Part shown: in pieces, positions 1-12,217 of the stretch
How the letters are laid out: each line of letters begins with the position of its first letter
Position numbering within the stretch: the first letter of the stretch is position 1
Translations under genes and position numbers: made by a program
Notes under the pieces: generated by a model
The model's database searches: none
What the model was told of the DNA's origin: nothing
The model's input: the letters and a program-made list of their open reading frames with translations, nothing else
DNA from: Siphlonurus alternatus
Taxonomy: Eukaryota; Arthropoda; Insecta; Ephemeroptera; Siphlonuridae
Reading direction: 5' to 3'
DNA length: 64,000 nucleotides
Assembly (NCBI GenBank): GCA_949825025.1
Contig: OX463781.1
Span: 41,615,150-41,679,149 of the forward strand

Positions 1-941
1 CTCAATATTACAGAGTAGGTTAAGTATGAAATGAATGTTAAACTTACTAATAGTCGACCTACACACTCGCTAAAATGTTTAAATTACTGCTGCACGGGAC
101 ATTGCGTAGGTCTTTCTGATTGTTGTTAACCATGATTAATCTCAGTTACTGCTGGAGTCAAAGAATATTTCCCTGCAAATGAATCGAATGATATAAATTT
201 TAAAAAATCGAGAACGTTCTTAAACTTAATAGCTTATGGTTTGAGCAAATTCGGTCATGCAGTTTTCTTACAACAGCTCCATTTCCGGTTTTCGTCCATA
301 ACGCCAATGTTAAACTTCTACCTCAGTTTTCACAAAACTGATATAAGACAGATTCGCTTCAAACGTTGTATGCCATCTATTGATGGTGAGTTCTAAGTCC
401 CCTGCAAGTCTGTTGCATTCAGGAGGTACGATTACGAGATATGAATCTACTGAGATTCATCCTTAAGTTTTAGTTCACCGATCTACCGCGCGTTCATCTC
501 TCTCATGTAACGTAATATATAATATAAATGTGCTAGGCCAAGAAGGTTCCGGGTTCGAGGCGTTTCCCTTACTAACAGCAGCAACACATTACTACGGTAA
601 CCAACTCTATGCTTCAATGAGTAAAAAATATCAGTTTTGTAACTTAAATAGAAGTCACGTTTTATCCCTTAAAGCTGACGTTCAGAATAGAATATGAATG
701 GGGAAATATAATATACAAGTCATGGAGAAAAAAAAATAAAAATAAAAATAAACATGTAAAAAATATATATTATTATAATAGAAATTTATGCGATATAGTT
801 GATTTAATAATTTCTTTATAAAATGAGTTGCTCTATATATAAATATTAAAAGGCCATATATTTCTTTTTTATATATATAAATTGACAAGATATCTATGAT
901 ACACTACAGTAGATGTTGCAAAATCAATCAATATATAATTA
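1..941. other. Non-coding, nothing recognised
   Basis: The first 650 bases are of moderate GC with no frame above background. A box-B-like GGGTTCGAGGC at about 550 is the only tRNA-like hint. From about 700 onward it is AT-rich. Confidence 0.6.
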
Positions 942-1154
942 TCATTCCTCGTCCGCAATAATGAGCTATCTGCCTACCATGATCTCGTGTGCAATAATGA
1001 GCTTTCTGCTATTTCAGGTGAGCGCAATTGTGAGTTTTATTTTATATCGATTTACAGCTCATAATTGCGTTCACCTGAAATAGCAGATAGCTCATTATTG
1101 CATGCAACGAAATCATGGAAATTGTGTTAGCTCATTATTCCAGACGAGGGACGA
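942..1154. mobile_element. MITE family E, copy 1
   Basis: Inverted ends TCATTCCTCGTCCGCAATAA and TATTCCAGACGAGGGACGA, with TA on both sides. Sub-terminal motifs AATAATGAGCTATCTGC are repeated within each arm. Copy 2 is at 30770-30975. Confidence 0.75.
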
Positions 1155-1563
1155 TAATATATGCTCTTGATTAGGATCACAAACATATTACGCAATCATA
1201 AATAATTAAAGACGAGAAAAAAAAATAACATCAAATTATAGTTTAACATGATTAAAATGTTCTGTCTATAATTGGAAATATCTGTACGGCTAAATATTAT
1301 TAAAAAAAATATATGTTGTTCGACAGCATTAAATTTACTATTGCAATCATCAGTATGGTCCTGCACGGCAGTAAATAAAAATATATTTTTTTTATAATTA
1401 ACAACTGCTGGTTCTTCAAAAAATTCAACGAAAATAATAAACATAGAAAAAAAAGTAAAAAGTACAAATTTGATGTATCGTGATTTAAAAGCATGCAACA
1501 CATTTTTAATATTAAAATTTAATAAAAATAATCTCCATCATAAATTTGCAAGCATCATGTACT

Positions 1564-1566
<3 letters not shown>

Positions 1567-1645
<79 letters not shown>
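1567..1645. repeat. (TA)n microsatellite
   Basis: An unbroken run of alternating T and A of about 79 bases. Confidence 0.95.
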
Positions 1646-1646
<1 letters not shown>

Positions 1647-2315
1647 TGTGGCGTACCAGTCACAAAGTAGCAGCTCAAAAAGTTGTTTTTAAGTAGCACA
1701 TATATATACCCAATATAAATATATAAAGAATATGTAATTTTAATTTAGGTATATGCATGAATATCATATTACCATCTTACCATTAGGTATTGAAATATTT
1801 TAAATAGAAAAACTTAATTTAAAAAAAAATAGCCTACAAGCTTGTCGTGATCAAACGGTTTAATTACTTTATAGCTTTCTTGTGTTACAACTTATTTAAA
1901 AACTTCTTACACAGCAATCTTAACAAAATGCAAGGCAGGTTTATTCTTAACTTTTATACGATTACTGAGCGTGACTGCGCCGTCGGAACTAAATTTAATA
2001 AAGCAAATAATTATTGTAAGAAAATATGTCATGCATAGTCATAAATCATGAAATATACAAAAAAAATAATAATGATGAATTATTAAATTTAACATATTTA
2101 TTTAAAAAATTTAATACACATTTTTTTTAACTTTAAAATAAGTATTTAAAGTTGTTTATACATTAATATTCATACATGTAATTAGCCCATGGTGATTAGA
2201 CTAATTATTGATCACCTTTGAAAGTATTTATTATTTATTATGTCAATGAAGTAAGTTTTGTGAAGGCTTGAGATTTAGCAACGACATCATTCTATATAAT
2301 CTCATAGGTATAACA

Positions 2316-2665
2316 CACTAAAATTTTAGATGCTGAATAAATTATTTTATATCTATACATAATTGAATCTGCTATAGCTGGAAATTTTTTTTTCCACTTT
2401 TAATAAGGTTCATATTTTAATGATAAGCAAGTGAACAACAAACCTTCTTGAAAATGAATGAAGGGTTTTTTGCAACTAACAGACACAATTAATATTCTTT
2501 TAGTACAAAATTGTAATTTTATTGACTATTTTTTTCAGTGCAAATTTCATAATTAGGTAATTAATTTCTTTACGGGAATTACTGGAAGTCTCTAACTAGA
2601 AGAATTATTATATATACTGACATAAAAAGTATTGAAAACCATTCAGCATCTAAAAATTTAGTGTG
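2316..2665. mobile_element. 350-base inverted-repeat element
   Basis: Ends CACACTAAAATTTTAGATGC and GCATCTAAAAATTTAGTGTG are inverted repeats. The interior segment 2392-2480 (ATAAGCAAGTGAACAAC, AACCTTCTTG) recurs, partly inverted, at 55399-55490. Confidence 0.6.
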
Positions 2666-2684
2666 ATAAGAACGAAAACATAAA

Positions 2685-2772
2685 GAGAGCTCTCAGAAAA
2701 CCGAGTATCACAACGTAAACTTACTTTAAGTTTACGTTGTGATACTCGGTTTTCTCATTTCTGAGAGCTCTC
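2685..2772. repeat. Near-perfect 88-base palindrome
   Basis: GAGAGCTCTCAG at the left and CTGAGAGCTCTC at the right enclose mirrored AACCGAGTATCACAACGTAA, TTACGTTGTGATACTCGGTT. The halves differ by a few bases and share a loop of 5 or fewer bases. It starts 20 bases after the preceding element. Confidence 0.8.
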
Positions 2773-2778
2773 AACTTA

Positions 2779-5454
2779 ATAATAAAGACGCTTCTTCTCT
2801 CATCATAATTATATTCTGTCTTAGACCTAAAAATTTAATATTTATTTTAATTAAAATCTTTTAATATGCGCACCTATTCATTATCGTAATTTAAAACATA
2901 ATTAATAAACATAAGTTTATATTATTCAGTAGTCTTTTTTTTTTTTTTCATTCAGTTATCCAAGTTATTGTCCAGCCAAAGCTTTAACAAAGCTTGCCGG
3001 CCGGTGCAAAAAATACATTCTTTATTTAAATTCAATTAAGCTCATTTAATTATAGTGGACATGTTTAACTTTTTCTTTAAGTCTAAGTCCAAAATAATAC
3101 AAAAGAAAAGAAAACAAAAAAACATAAATATATAGTCATCCCTAAGATTCTAATACAGTATCTCACACAGAAAAAAAAAGCAAAAACTTTTAAAAAGAAT
3201 TCAGCATCATATTACTACATTTCATAATTATTTATCCAATTTTATACAATAATACAAGACAAAAAAATTAATAAATAATACTAACGAAGCTACATCTCAT
3301 ACAATCATCACAATGATATAACCACTATATGAGAGATTATTTAGTACTATTTAGTCGATTTAATGTTTTAAAATATCTTTGAAATAGTTACTCTGAACAC
3401 CAGGAAAATATTCTCGAGAATGCATAAAAATAACAAATCAAAAGCAGCAGAAGATACCACAGACATGTGAGTTAAAACACCATGAGAGAGCATGTTGTGC
3501 ATACTACCTATTACTATAAATGTATATACGATAAACTTTAAAATTTGTTTTAATATATTAATTTCTATTGACGCGCGGAATGATGAACTTAATACTTAAT
3601 ATTATATTGCCTTAAACATTATTCTATTAATATATAAATATATATATAAACATTTTTTTTTAATTACAACGTTATGATAATGTCTTAATTATTAGTAAAT
3701 TTTAACTAAAAACATGGAGTAATACAAAATATCTTTATTTATTAATTTACTTTGAACTGTGAATAAGACATTCATTAATACTAGAATGCTATTATTTACA
3801 AGTTAATTTTTTTACCGTTGTTGCATTTAGTGTTTCGGCGTTTATCACGAGGGGTCTCTATAGTTTTGCGACTCTGCAGATCCTGTTTGCAGGTACTAAA
3901 CTATATATCCATTCCCTCTCTTTACTCACAACAACCAGTTTACTCGTACTTAGCACGTTATGAGTATTGACCCCCATGCAAATTTTTACATGACCCGAAT
4001 TTTTAGTGCTGGACATGCACGATTATTACATTGAAAGTATAATTATTTTTCAAAACATCTTTTAATTTATATAATTAATGTTGGAAGATTTAAAAAGTTC
4101 TTGTAATTTTTTGTTTTGTTAATGCAATCATGATTATATACCGTATAGTCCACAAAAAATATTTTTTTGTTCACCATCATGTTTTAATATATGTATTATT
4201 TCTATTAAAGGTTATAGTAATTATAAGTTAAAAAAGTTACGAAGACGTTTATGGAGTTTAGTTATTTTTTTGTTCACAGAATTAAATTTTGCAATAAATT
4301 GTATTCACTTTTTTAATAAGAAGGATTTTTTCCTTGTTGTGTTTGTCAGCTTCATAAAATGCATTTTAGAATACGTGTGACAGGTTTATGATACGTTTTT
4401 ATTTCTCATTCTACAATATTTCGACAAATTAATTGGAAAACAAGTGGTCTAAAAAAAATTACTGAAATGATTTGCATCACTGCATGGAAAGATATTAAAA
4501 TTAAATGATCTGGCGCTTTACCGCTTTACTGGCCATCATATATGGGTTATAATCATTTGGGTTATTGTCGGAGATGCTCGGAAGTATTGAGCCAATAAGA
4601 TCCTTCATTACAAACTGTCAACCAATCACGGAAGACATTACAAACACGACGAAAACATAATTAAATGTAACGCACAGTCGATATTGGTGGAGCATAATGA
4701 CATGCTACGATCGAGGCGATTTTGGCACACTTGCTGGGAAATCTCATGCTTCAAGTAAATTTGAGGCGTTGACAAAAAATACCAAAGCAGTTGTGCATTA
4801 TTTTACGAGAAGTTGCTCTAAAAAGTCGCTCATGTAAAACCTCCTTAAACTTGCTGATTTGTAGTACGGGAACACCAAACTCCGTCGTTCCCAAGAGAGG
4901 GTCCTAAGTTCAAATCCCATGCAAAGTCTTTATAATATTTTTTTTTTTTTGTGATGCTGATGATTTCACGGTCTGTAAAATGGCTCATAATTGTTCATGT
5001 CTGGGAAATGAGAGAACTTGTCTCGAATATTTCTCGATATTATGGCTTTTTTTTATTACAATGCTCTAAACATTATGATGTACATCATTTTTTTTTCCTC
5101 TATGTAATTTTTAATGATAGTTCTTGTATAGCAAGAGAGAAGATTATAGTTTTGATGGCACTGCCATAGTGCTTAGGCTTTAATTAAAATTTTCTCCCTA
5201 TGTAAGAATATTAAATAAATTTGAATTGAATATCACTTTGAAAAAATAGATACAAATAATGTAATTTTTTATCACTCATTCATGTTGTTTTTATAAATAT
5301 AATTATAATATATTATATTTTAACATTTCAACATATATTATATTATATAAAAGAATTGAAAAATCGAAACGAATTCATGAAGTCTTTCTTCTAATGATTT
5401 TTACAAAGCTGCGATAGTAGATTACATTAAATATATAGGCATAATACAAAATAC

Positions 5455-5459
<5 letters not shown>
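2779..5459. other. AT-rich non-coding stretch
   Basis: No gene seen. The part at 4500-4930 is less AT-rich and ends in a box-B-like AGTTCAAATCCC at 4909-4920 followed by a T run, possibly an old SINE. Confidence 0.55.

Positions 5460-5504
<45 letters not shown>
5460..5504. repeat. (TA)n microsatellite
   Basis: Alternating TA run of about 45 bases. Confidence 0.95.
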
Positions 5505-5505
<1 letters not shown>

Positions 5506-5712
5506 TTAATTACATATACAACTGTATAGTATACTAAATAAAATATATGTAAATATTTAAGTTTTGCAATTGATAAATTTTACTAATTAAAAATTCAAAC
5601 AATTCACCTGTTATTATTTGTGTTCATTTTTTTTTTAATAAATTGCATTAAATATAAAATAAGCGGAGAGAACGGAAGCACAATAAAATAAAAGATAAAC
5701 ACATTTTGGACG

Positions 5713-5828
5713 CGATTCATGAAAGTTAACTATTACTAGATATCTCACTAACCGCGGTTATCGCCAACCTAATTAAATGACACTTAACTCGGTTAGTGAG
5801 AAACCTGGATAACTTTCTTCGTTGAACG
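5713..5828. mobile_element. Short hairpin family G, copy 1
   Basis: Inverted halves centre on CTAACCGCGGTTA and AACCTAATTAAATGACACTT, with an AACCTGGATAACTTTCTTCG end. It is the reverse-oriented relative of 7992-8098. Confidence 0.6.
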
Positions 5829-7991
5829 CTTCCATCATAATATATATCATATTACGTCTTATAATAATTATAATATTAGTATAATATAGTGTGCAACTCA
5901 TTAAGCACGTATATCAATAGGTTAATTTCAGAACACAGGTAGAATGTTAGTTTTCCTATATAACTTTGTAATATTTGTTTTTGTGAATTTGAAATAAAAC
6001 CTATTCTAAATTTGAATTTTCCAATTTTATTATACTTATTATACTACACACTAAAGTACAATCTATTAATAATAATATATATGTATATATATTACATGGT
6101 ATTATATAATATTATAGTCAATTTTTACTGTAAAGTATCATAAGATTTCATTGCTTATATAATAATTATAATTTTTATCTGAATGTTCATTTGTGCGAAT
6201 TGAACAAGTAAACGCCTCCAACAAGATCCATCGACTTCAGCTCCTTCATTCTGCCAATCTAAATATAATACGACCATAAAAATAGACATATATTTAGATA
6301 TTCAATACCTTAACTAGCAGTAATTATTAATGACTAATAAAAAATTCGCTTTTTTTTTTCTCTTGTTCAGTGTTATATTAGTGCCAAATTACTGAATATG
6401 TCGTTTTGCTCCACATTTGCCATGGGCTCAGCTTAAACTCGAACAATTTTATGACCAAATTGTAAAATCGTGATCACTAAACACGTTTTATAATCCTAGC
6501 CAGCAAACTTTATTTTTTTATGAATTGATATATGTAGTTTAATATATATACATATGTGTATATACAGTATACTATAGTATATATATATATTATTTATATA
6601 TATATAAGTTTATTTGGGTTGCTAGGCTGAAATTTTACAGTTCTCTTTAGGCTAAAATTTCCAAATCAATTTATGGAATTAATGATGAGAGATGAGACTT
6701 CATTAGCATAATATATTCAGTCATTACAACCTTTACAACTTTCATCACATTACTTTTTTTTTTTAAAAAAAGCAAGCTTTACAGCAATATTATATATTAA
6801 TATAATTTAAATTTCATAGTTAAATTACAATATTTTTTTCAACACCTTAGCAAAAAGAATATTATAAAGTTAAAATTTAGAGCGTGAAGAAAGATATAAT
6901 TATCATTATTTTTAACCTTTGTTTTAATCAAATAAAAATGAGGTACAGTATACATTGATCATTTAGCGTTGGTAGAACATTTTGATGGTAATTGAACAAA
7001 GAGAATTACCGCCTCTAATTTTACGTCTTGCTGAATCTCTAAATAAGCACCTAGGTAATAAAGAATAACATTACAATAAAATAAGATAACACATCCGGCA
7101 GCTATAACCACTTACATGATTATATTCATTTTTTTAATACCCTTTTTTTTCAAAGAAAGTAATGGAGAATTCTCCTATGATACATTTATTTTAATTTTTT
7201 TCAGATGCTCTATGCCATGAAACTAAATGTCCCAAAACGAAAAGTTTCAATTTTCAAAATTGGAGACATGGGAATTTTTTAATGATCTTTCTTCTTTTGA
7301 ATTTAGCGCCAAAACGTGACGTAAAAACTGCCTAGCAGACGAAATTTTCATGCAATAAATTTGTATTTTCGATTATCACTCTTAAACTAAACTAATATTA
7401 GGGATAAAACTCCCTATACTTATAGGGTAGAAAACCCCGCTGATTTCGATCGTTGAATTGAAAATTGAATTGAATTGAATCGTGTTACTAAAACTTATAG
7501 CCCACCACTCCTTGGCTCTCAAACTATGATATCAGACAGTTGTTGTGTGTTAACTAGAGAGTTTCTACGTCACAGTTTTCAGGTTCGCGCGCGGGTTGCA
7601 TACTTTGCCCTTTATTCTAATCATCCCTCTAGAGTCCCAAAATTTGAGTTTAAAAACTTGAAACTTAAGTCAAACTTATTGTTGACATGTAACCTATCAT
7701 AATATAGTAGTTAAATTAAAATTTAAGTTGTAAGAGAATTCTTCCCCATTATACCCATGTTTTTAAAATAATTAAAAAAAAAATCATGATGATTTGTTTT
7801 ACAGAAGATTAAGCACATTTGATTCCATAAATGGGACTATATATACATTATATTATACACCCCATTCGAATAAAAATGTCCGATCCGGCTATATATACTA
7901 TGCAACATGGCCGGTTGCAGGTTCGGGGACATTTTTAGTTAAGTGCATCTTCAATTTTTTAATGTTTTTCTCTTGGATGTATGTATAATGG

Positions 7992-8098
7992 CACGATTCA
8001 CGAAGAAAATTATCCAGGTTTTTAACTAACCACGTTTAGTGTCATTGAATTAGGCTGGTGCTAACCGCGGTTATAAAACCTGGATAACTTTTTCGTGC
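7992..8098. mobile_element. Short hairpin family G, copy 2
   Basis: Ends CGATTCACGAAGAAAATTAT and ATAACTTTTTCGTGCAT pair. The middle has GTGTCATTGAATTAGGCTGG and GCTAACCGCGGTTA. It matches copy 1 read on the other strand. Confidence 0.65.
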
Positions 8099-8674
8099 AT
8101 ATAGCTGGCAATATAATTACATACCCAGCATAACGAGCAAGCAAGCTTTATATCAATCTATATAGTTAAACTGTACACACTATACTTTTATATGTGCTTA
8201 ATCTATATTGTTCACTAATATAACATGCAGTACATTTAAAGCAAACGATTAATTGGCATATAATTACGATTTCAGTTTGCATTAAAATCAATTACAAGCT
8301 CCTGTCAAGCGATTCATTATTTTTATCATACAAACGGGAAATTTTATTCAGAGCAAAAAGAACTTTGATGAAATCATTGTAGCGGATAATGACAGTGCAA
8401 TGTTTATTGCTGGAATTCTTTGCAGTATACGTAATGTATTATAATAACTCCCAACTTCATTCTGATAAATACTAACGATCTATCAAAAACGCTATGAAAT
8501 ATTTAACCGCGTGACACAGCTCTGATTTAGTATAAAATAGTAAAGACATTGCTATACAATGACGTAATCACATCTTAAGTTATTTTAAACACGCAATGGT
8601 CTTGAAAAGAAAAAAACCTTTCCCTTAAAAATACATACCAAATAAAATTGCATATATGAAGGTTAAAATTTATA

Positions 8675-8854
8675 CTAGGTTTAACTTTATTAATTTCAAT
8701 TATTGCAACAATCATCAGAATAAAAAAAAGTTAAGCTTAGCTTAAAAATTACATTATACATGAAAGAAAGTAAACTTTAGACTTAGGTTTAACTTTATTA
8801 ATTTCGCGATTATTGCAACAATCAGAATAAAAAGAAGTTAAGCTTGTCTTAAAG
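8675..8854 (+). repeat. Two-copy tandem duplication, 108-base period
   Basis: TAGGTTTAACTTTATTAATT and ATTGCAACAATC...GTTAAGCTT occur at 8675-8747 and again at 8783-8854. Copy 2 has CGCG where copy 1 has CA and lacks one CAT. The 35-base segment between them is unique. Confidence 0.7.
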
Positions 8855-9542
8855 GTAAACTATATGCAATTGGGTGATAAAAGTTAACATTAATATTTAA
8901 TGTTGATTTGCAAGCAACTTTTTTTTTTCTTCTATCCATTAAAGTATTAAATTTTTATGATGTATTGATACTTGGATAATATGTCACCTGACCGTCATAA
9001 TCCACAAATCATTTAAGTTGACAGGTAAGTGTAAAGGTGGTGTCGTTACTGTCTGCAAGACTGCATTACGCCGGAGCAGCTTGAAGGCATTAACCGTTTA
9101 TAATCAACGTCTACTAGCCATCATGTAGTATTATATTCTGCAAGGCTGCTAACCTACTTTCTGCCGGCAAATAACTTGCGATTCAAGTAACCTCCTCCAC
9201 CGTTGCCACAAACTGCCTCTTGAGTTCGATCTCGCCTTGTATATATAATAAAACGTAAGTCAGTAGCATCACTTTTATATCTGGATCATACTATGAAGAA
9301 ATTTGAATTATGATTTTACAAGAGTTATAATCAGTTGGTTGAATTAAAAAAAGAAACGTTTTTTTTTATCTTAAGATATATTATACTGTTAGTTATTTCC
9401 TAACAAGATGAAATTTATTGTAATATATTTTATAGACGTAGATATAAAAATGGAAAAATTATAGCGATCAGATTATATGATAGAATACTATCAATCATTT
9501 TTTTAAAATATGTCAATAAAATGAGGTCTTTAATAATATAAA

Positions 9543-9548
<6 letters not shown>

Positions 9549-9595
<47 letters not shown>
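9549..9595. repeat. (TA)n microsatellite
   Basis: Alternating TA run of about 47 bases. Isoleucine-tyrosine frames across it are artefacts. Confidence 0.95.
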
Positions 9596-9597
<2 letters not shown>

Positions 9598-10079
9598 AAA
9601 CAATATCAACATAGAGAGAAATAAAATAGGAAGCATCACAAAATACCTGTTTATTTATTTAATTTTTTTGTATCCACAAAACTTGAAAATAGTATAAACG
9701 TGTTTCTTGTAACATCATATAAAATATGTAAACAACTTTTTCTATAAAGGTCATTGTTTCCCTACAGCTAAAAAAATAAGAAATTAACCCTTCACGTAGA
9801 AATTATGTTTTATATTGAAAATAGAAGCTTCTATTAATGTCTATAATGAAAATTTAATTACAATAAAATTTGATTTATCGTAATTTATTTGTGTTAATTT
9901 CATGTTTTATCTAAAAAAAAATCATATTTAACGCTTGTTTTAACCCTGTCCCTGCTAAGGGGACGTAAAACATAGCTTTACATCTAACAAATATTAATTA
10001 TGCAACATCTGGCTGTAAAATTTATACTTTCCCACTAAATTGCTCGCTCATTAAGATATAAAGACTCCATTTCGATTTT

Positions 10080-10205
10080 TGCCCCGGAGTGTTTCCCTGC
10101 CATCGTCAGTGGTTTGTAGAGCGCTCCTCCTCCTTCTCCTCGTATATGTATCACGCCCGCTTCTGATGGAGAAAGTGCTCTGAGCAGCTCGCACTATAAA
10201 ACTAC
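10080..10205. promoter_or_regulatory. GC-richer unique island
   Basis: Includes CTCCTCCTCCTTCTCCTCG, GCCCGCTTCTGATGG and GCACTATAAAACTACC. No repeat partner was seen in the window. It may be an enhancer or an isolated exon or promoter. No frame supports coding. Confidence 0.25.
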
Positions 10206-10266
10206 CTACTGATAGAGGTAAAAAAGTGAGCTTCTTCTTAAGGACTTAACATGATATTCAAATGTA

Positions 10267-10407
10267 CAGTCATCACCTTGGAAAATTTCCAAATTAATCC
10301 TTGTTAAAATTGACATGGCCTGTGTCACACAGGACCAGTGTTATTCTTATGTGGGACATACCTGGTGATTAACGACCGCAAAGGTAAATTTTCCAGGGCG
10401 ACGAGTG
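10267..10407. mobile_element. MITE family F, copy 1 (TA target)
   Basis: Ends CAGTCATCACCTTGGAAAAT and TTTTCCAGGGCGACGAGTG, flanked by TA. The ends and target fit a Tc1/mariner-type MITE. Copy 2 is at 14314-14420. Confidence 0.7.
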
Positions 10408-11034
10408 TACATTATTTTGATATTAATAGTATTAAGATGAGATCCCTGAGTGCTGAGTTCTATGTAAGTCTTGCTCATTCTTGCACAATGTTAATCTGAT
10501 TTATTTTGCGTAATCTAGGATGCATTATGGAAATCATGATTGCTGAAGTTCTTTAGCTACTGAGTATGAATTTAATTTCATTATTATGTCAAAAGTGACA
10601 AAGATATATTAATTTTATTTTATACTTTGATATATTACTTTAAAGATATTTGTCAAGTAAATTGCATATCATTGTTTAATAGAGTGTTATTTATTATTGT
10701 ATAGACATGAAAATTTCTTTCGACCTAAATCATCTACAAAAAAAAAAAAAAAAAAAAATGTATACCTAATAAGGCTGTTGTAGATTATTCGCCAACCAAA
10801 AGATAAGAATATATTTATTGTGTGTACATCATCTTGTTAAAGAAAGAAATCCTCAATTTTTTTATATTAAAAATTGAGATAGCAATCATAAAAAAAAAAT
10901 TAAATAAACAAGTTTTATAATCGTTTAAAATTAATCATTGATATATTGTAAGATTGACAATCATCCTTCATTTAATTTTTTAACTTCCTTCTATTTTATA
11001 AAAGACGTATACTTCAGTTCCAATTTTGTTGTTC

Positions 11035-11330
11035 TCGAGAGTCTACCTCAAACGAGTTTCTCAAAGAAGAGGGGTGGGAGTCACCCACTATTGGACCGGC
11101 TTGTTAAAAAAAAAAAATAAAAAAAAACTGGTCTGTCAGGTCGTTGAGGAGGAAGGGGGGCGTCACCAAAGGTCAGTTTGGTGAGGTGAGTGACCAGGCT
11201 GACCCACATCCCGCACGGAAACGTTGTTGCTATCGCGGCCCATCCCACTTTTTGACACGCCCTCCGAGCAGATGATTTTTGCAGCCCCGCCGGCAAGGCT
11301 GCATGCTCGCTCGTGTCACATCTTCTGTCT
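11035..11330. other. GC-rich block of unknown nature
   Basis: Complex sequence with CpGs (TCGCGGCCCATCCC, CCCCGCCGGCAAGG) and a poly(A) interruption at 11105-11128. A 71-codon minus-strand frame crosses it, with no recognisable domain. It could be an old insertion, an exon or a regulatory element. Confidence 0.25.
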
Positions 11331-11797
11331 TGAACATCACTATGTTCAGTGTTTAATACGGATATATTGACGACGGATAAAGTTATTCTTATGAGGCGTC
11401 GTCAACGGATACATATTATAAAACACTATCATGTAAACGTAGTGTTATTATATTGTGTAGCAAAAAGTAATTTTTATATATTAGCAACTTTTGGAGATTT
11501 TTTTCTCTATGTCTTAAATATTAGATACTGAGTCATGGATTTTTAGGACTTTTATTTTGGGACTTTTTAGGATTCACTACATTAAATTTACTAATTGAAC
11601 TTCCAGGAGTTTTCACACTCGTAAATAAAAATAGTGTACTGATAAAAAAAAGAGTCAATATAAAGTACAAACATGGTCCATTATAGATAAAAAGTATCTA
11701 AAAATTTAGCTATAATATTCATAATACACACAATGGCACATAGGAAATGTTGAAAGATTTGTGTAAGATTGTATTAATTATTCTATTTGGATTTATA

Positions 11798-11804
11798 TGT
11801 ATAT

Positions 11805-11877
<73 letters not shown>
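11798..11877. repeat. (TA)n microsatellite beside the tRNA-like fold-back
   Basis: Nearly pure TA run, with one break near 11815, ending directly at the left arm of the 11878-12115 fold-back. Confidence 0.95.
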
Positions 11878-11883
<6 letters not shown>

Positions 11884-12115
11884 AAACTTCTACCGTGTTT
11901 ACTCGCCAAGACAAAAAAAGAAAATTTGTCAGAAAATTTAAAAGTCTTCCGAGGTGGGACTCGAACCCACATCTCTCTGTGCAATCTCTGTGTGTGTGGG
12001 TTCGAGTCCCACCTCGGAAGACTTTTAAATTTTCTGACAAATTTCAAATTTGTCCGCATGTTTCAAATTTTCTTGTCTTGTCTTGGCGGGTAAACACGGT
12101 AGAAGTTTAAAATTA
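11878..12115. repeat. Fold-back carrying two inverted tRNA T-arm sequences
   Basis: Outer arms AACTTCTACCGTGTTTACTC and GGGTAAACACGGTAGAAGTT; inner arms AAAGTCTTCCGAGGTGGGAC and GTCCCACCTCGGAAGACTTT. The inner arms each contain a tRNA T-loop and box B (GGTTCGAGTCC) in opposite orientations. No A box or complete cloverleaf is present, so this is a tRNA-derived palindrome and not a tRNA gene. It sits between two (TA)n tracts. Confidence 0.7.
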
Positions 12116-12165
12116 TATAAAATACTGCCAATGTCTGTAAGTTGAAAAGCTTACTATATGTCATC

Positions 12166-12169
<4 letters not shown>

Positions 12170-12214
<45 letters not shown>
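12170..12214. repeat. (TA)n microsatellite
   Basis: TA run of about 45 bases, 55 bases after the tRNA-like fold-back. Confidence 0.95.

Positions 12215-12217
<3 letters not shown>

Larger units (their letters stand above)
5829..10079. other. AT-rich non-coding stretch
   Basis: Apart from the hairpin at 7992, the tandem pair at 8675 and the (TA)n at 9549, nothing is recognised. A moderately GC-rich piece at 9020-9240 ends with a box-B-like GAGTTCGATCTC. Confidence 0.55.

Noticed and set aside
11996..12022. tRNA gene call at a perfect T-arm
   Set aside because: No D-arm, anticodon arm or acceptor stem; the T-arm is part of a palindrome.
11793..12110. Overlapping frames on both strands across a (TA)n tract and the tRNA-like palindrome
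   Set aside because: Open only because TA repeats and palindromes lack stops; no domain and mirrored on both strands.
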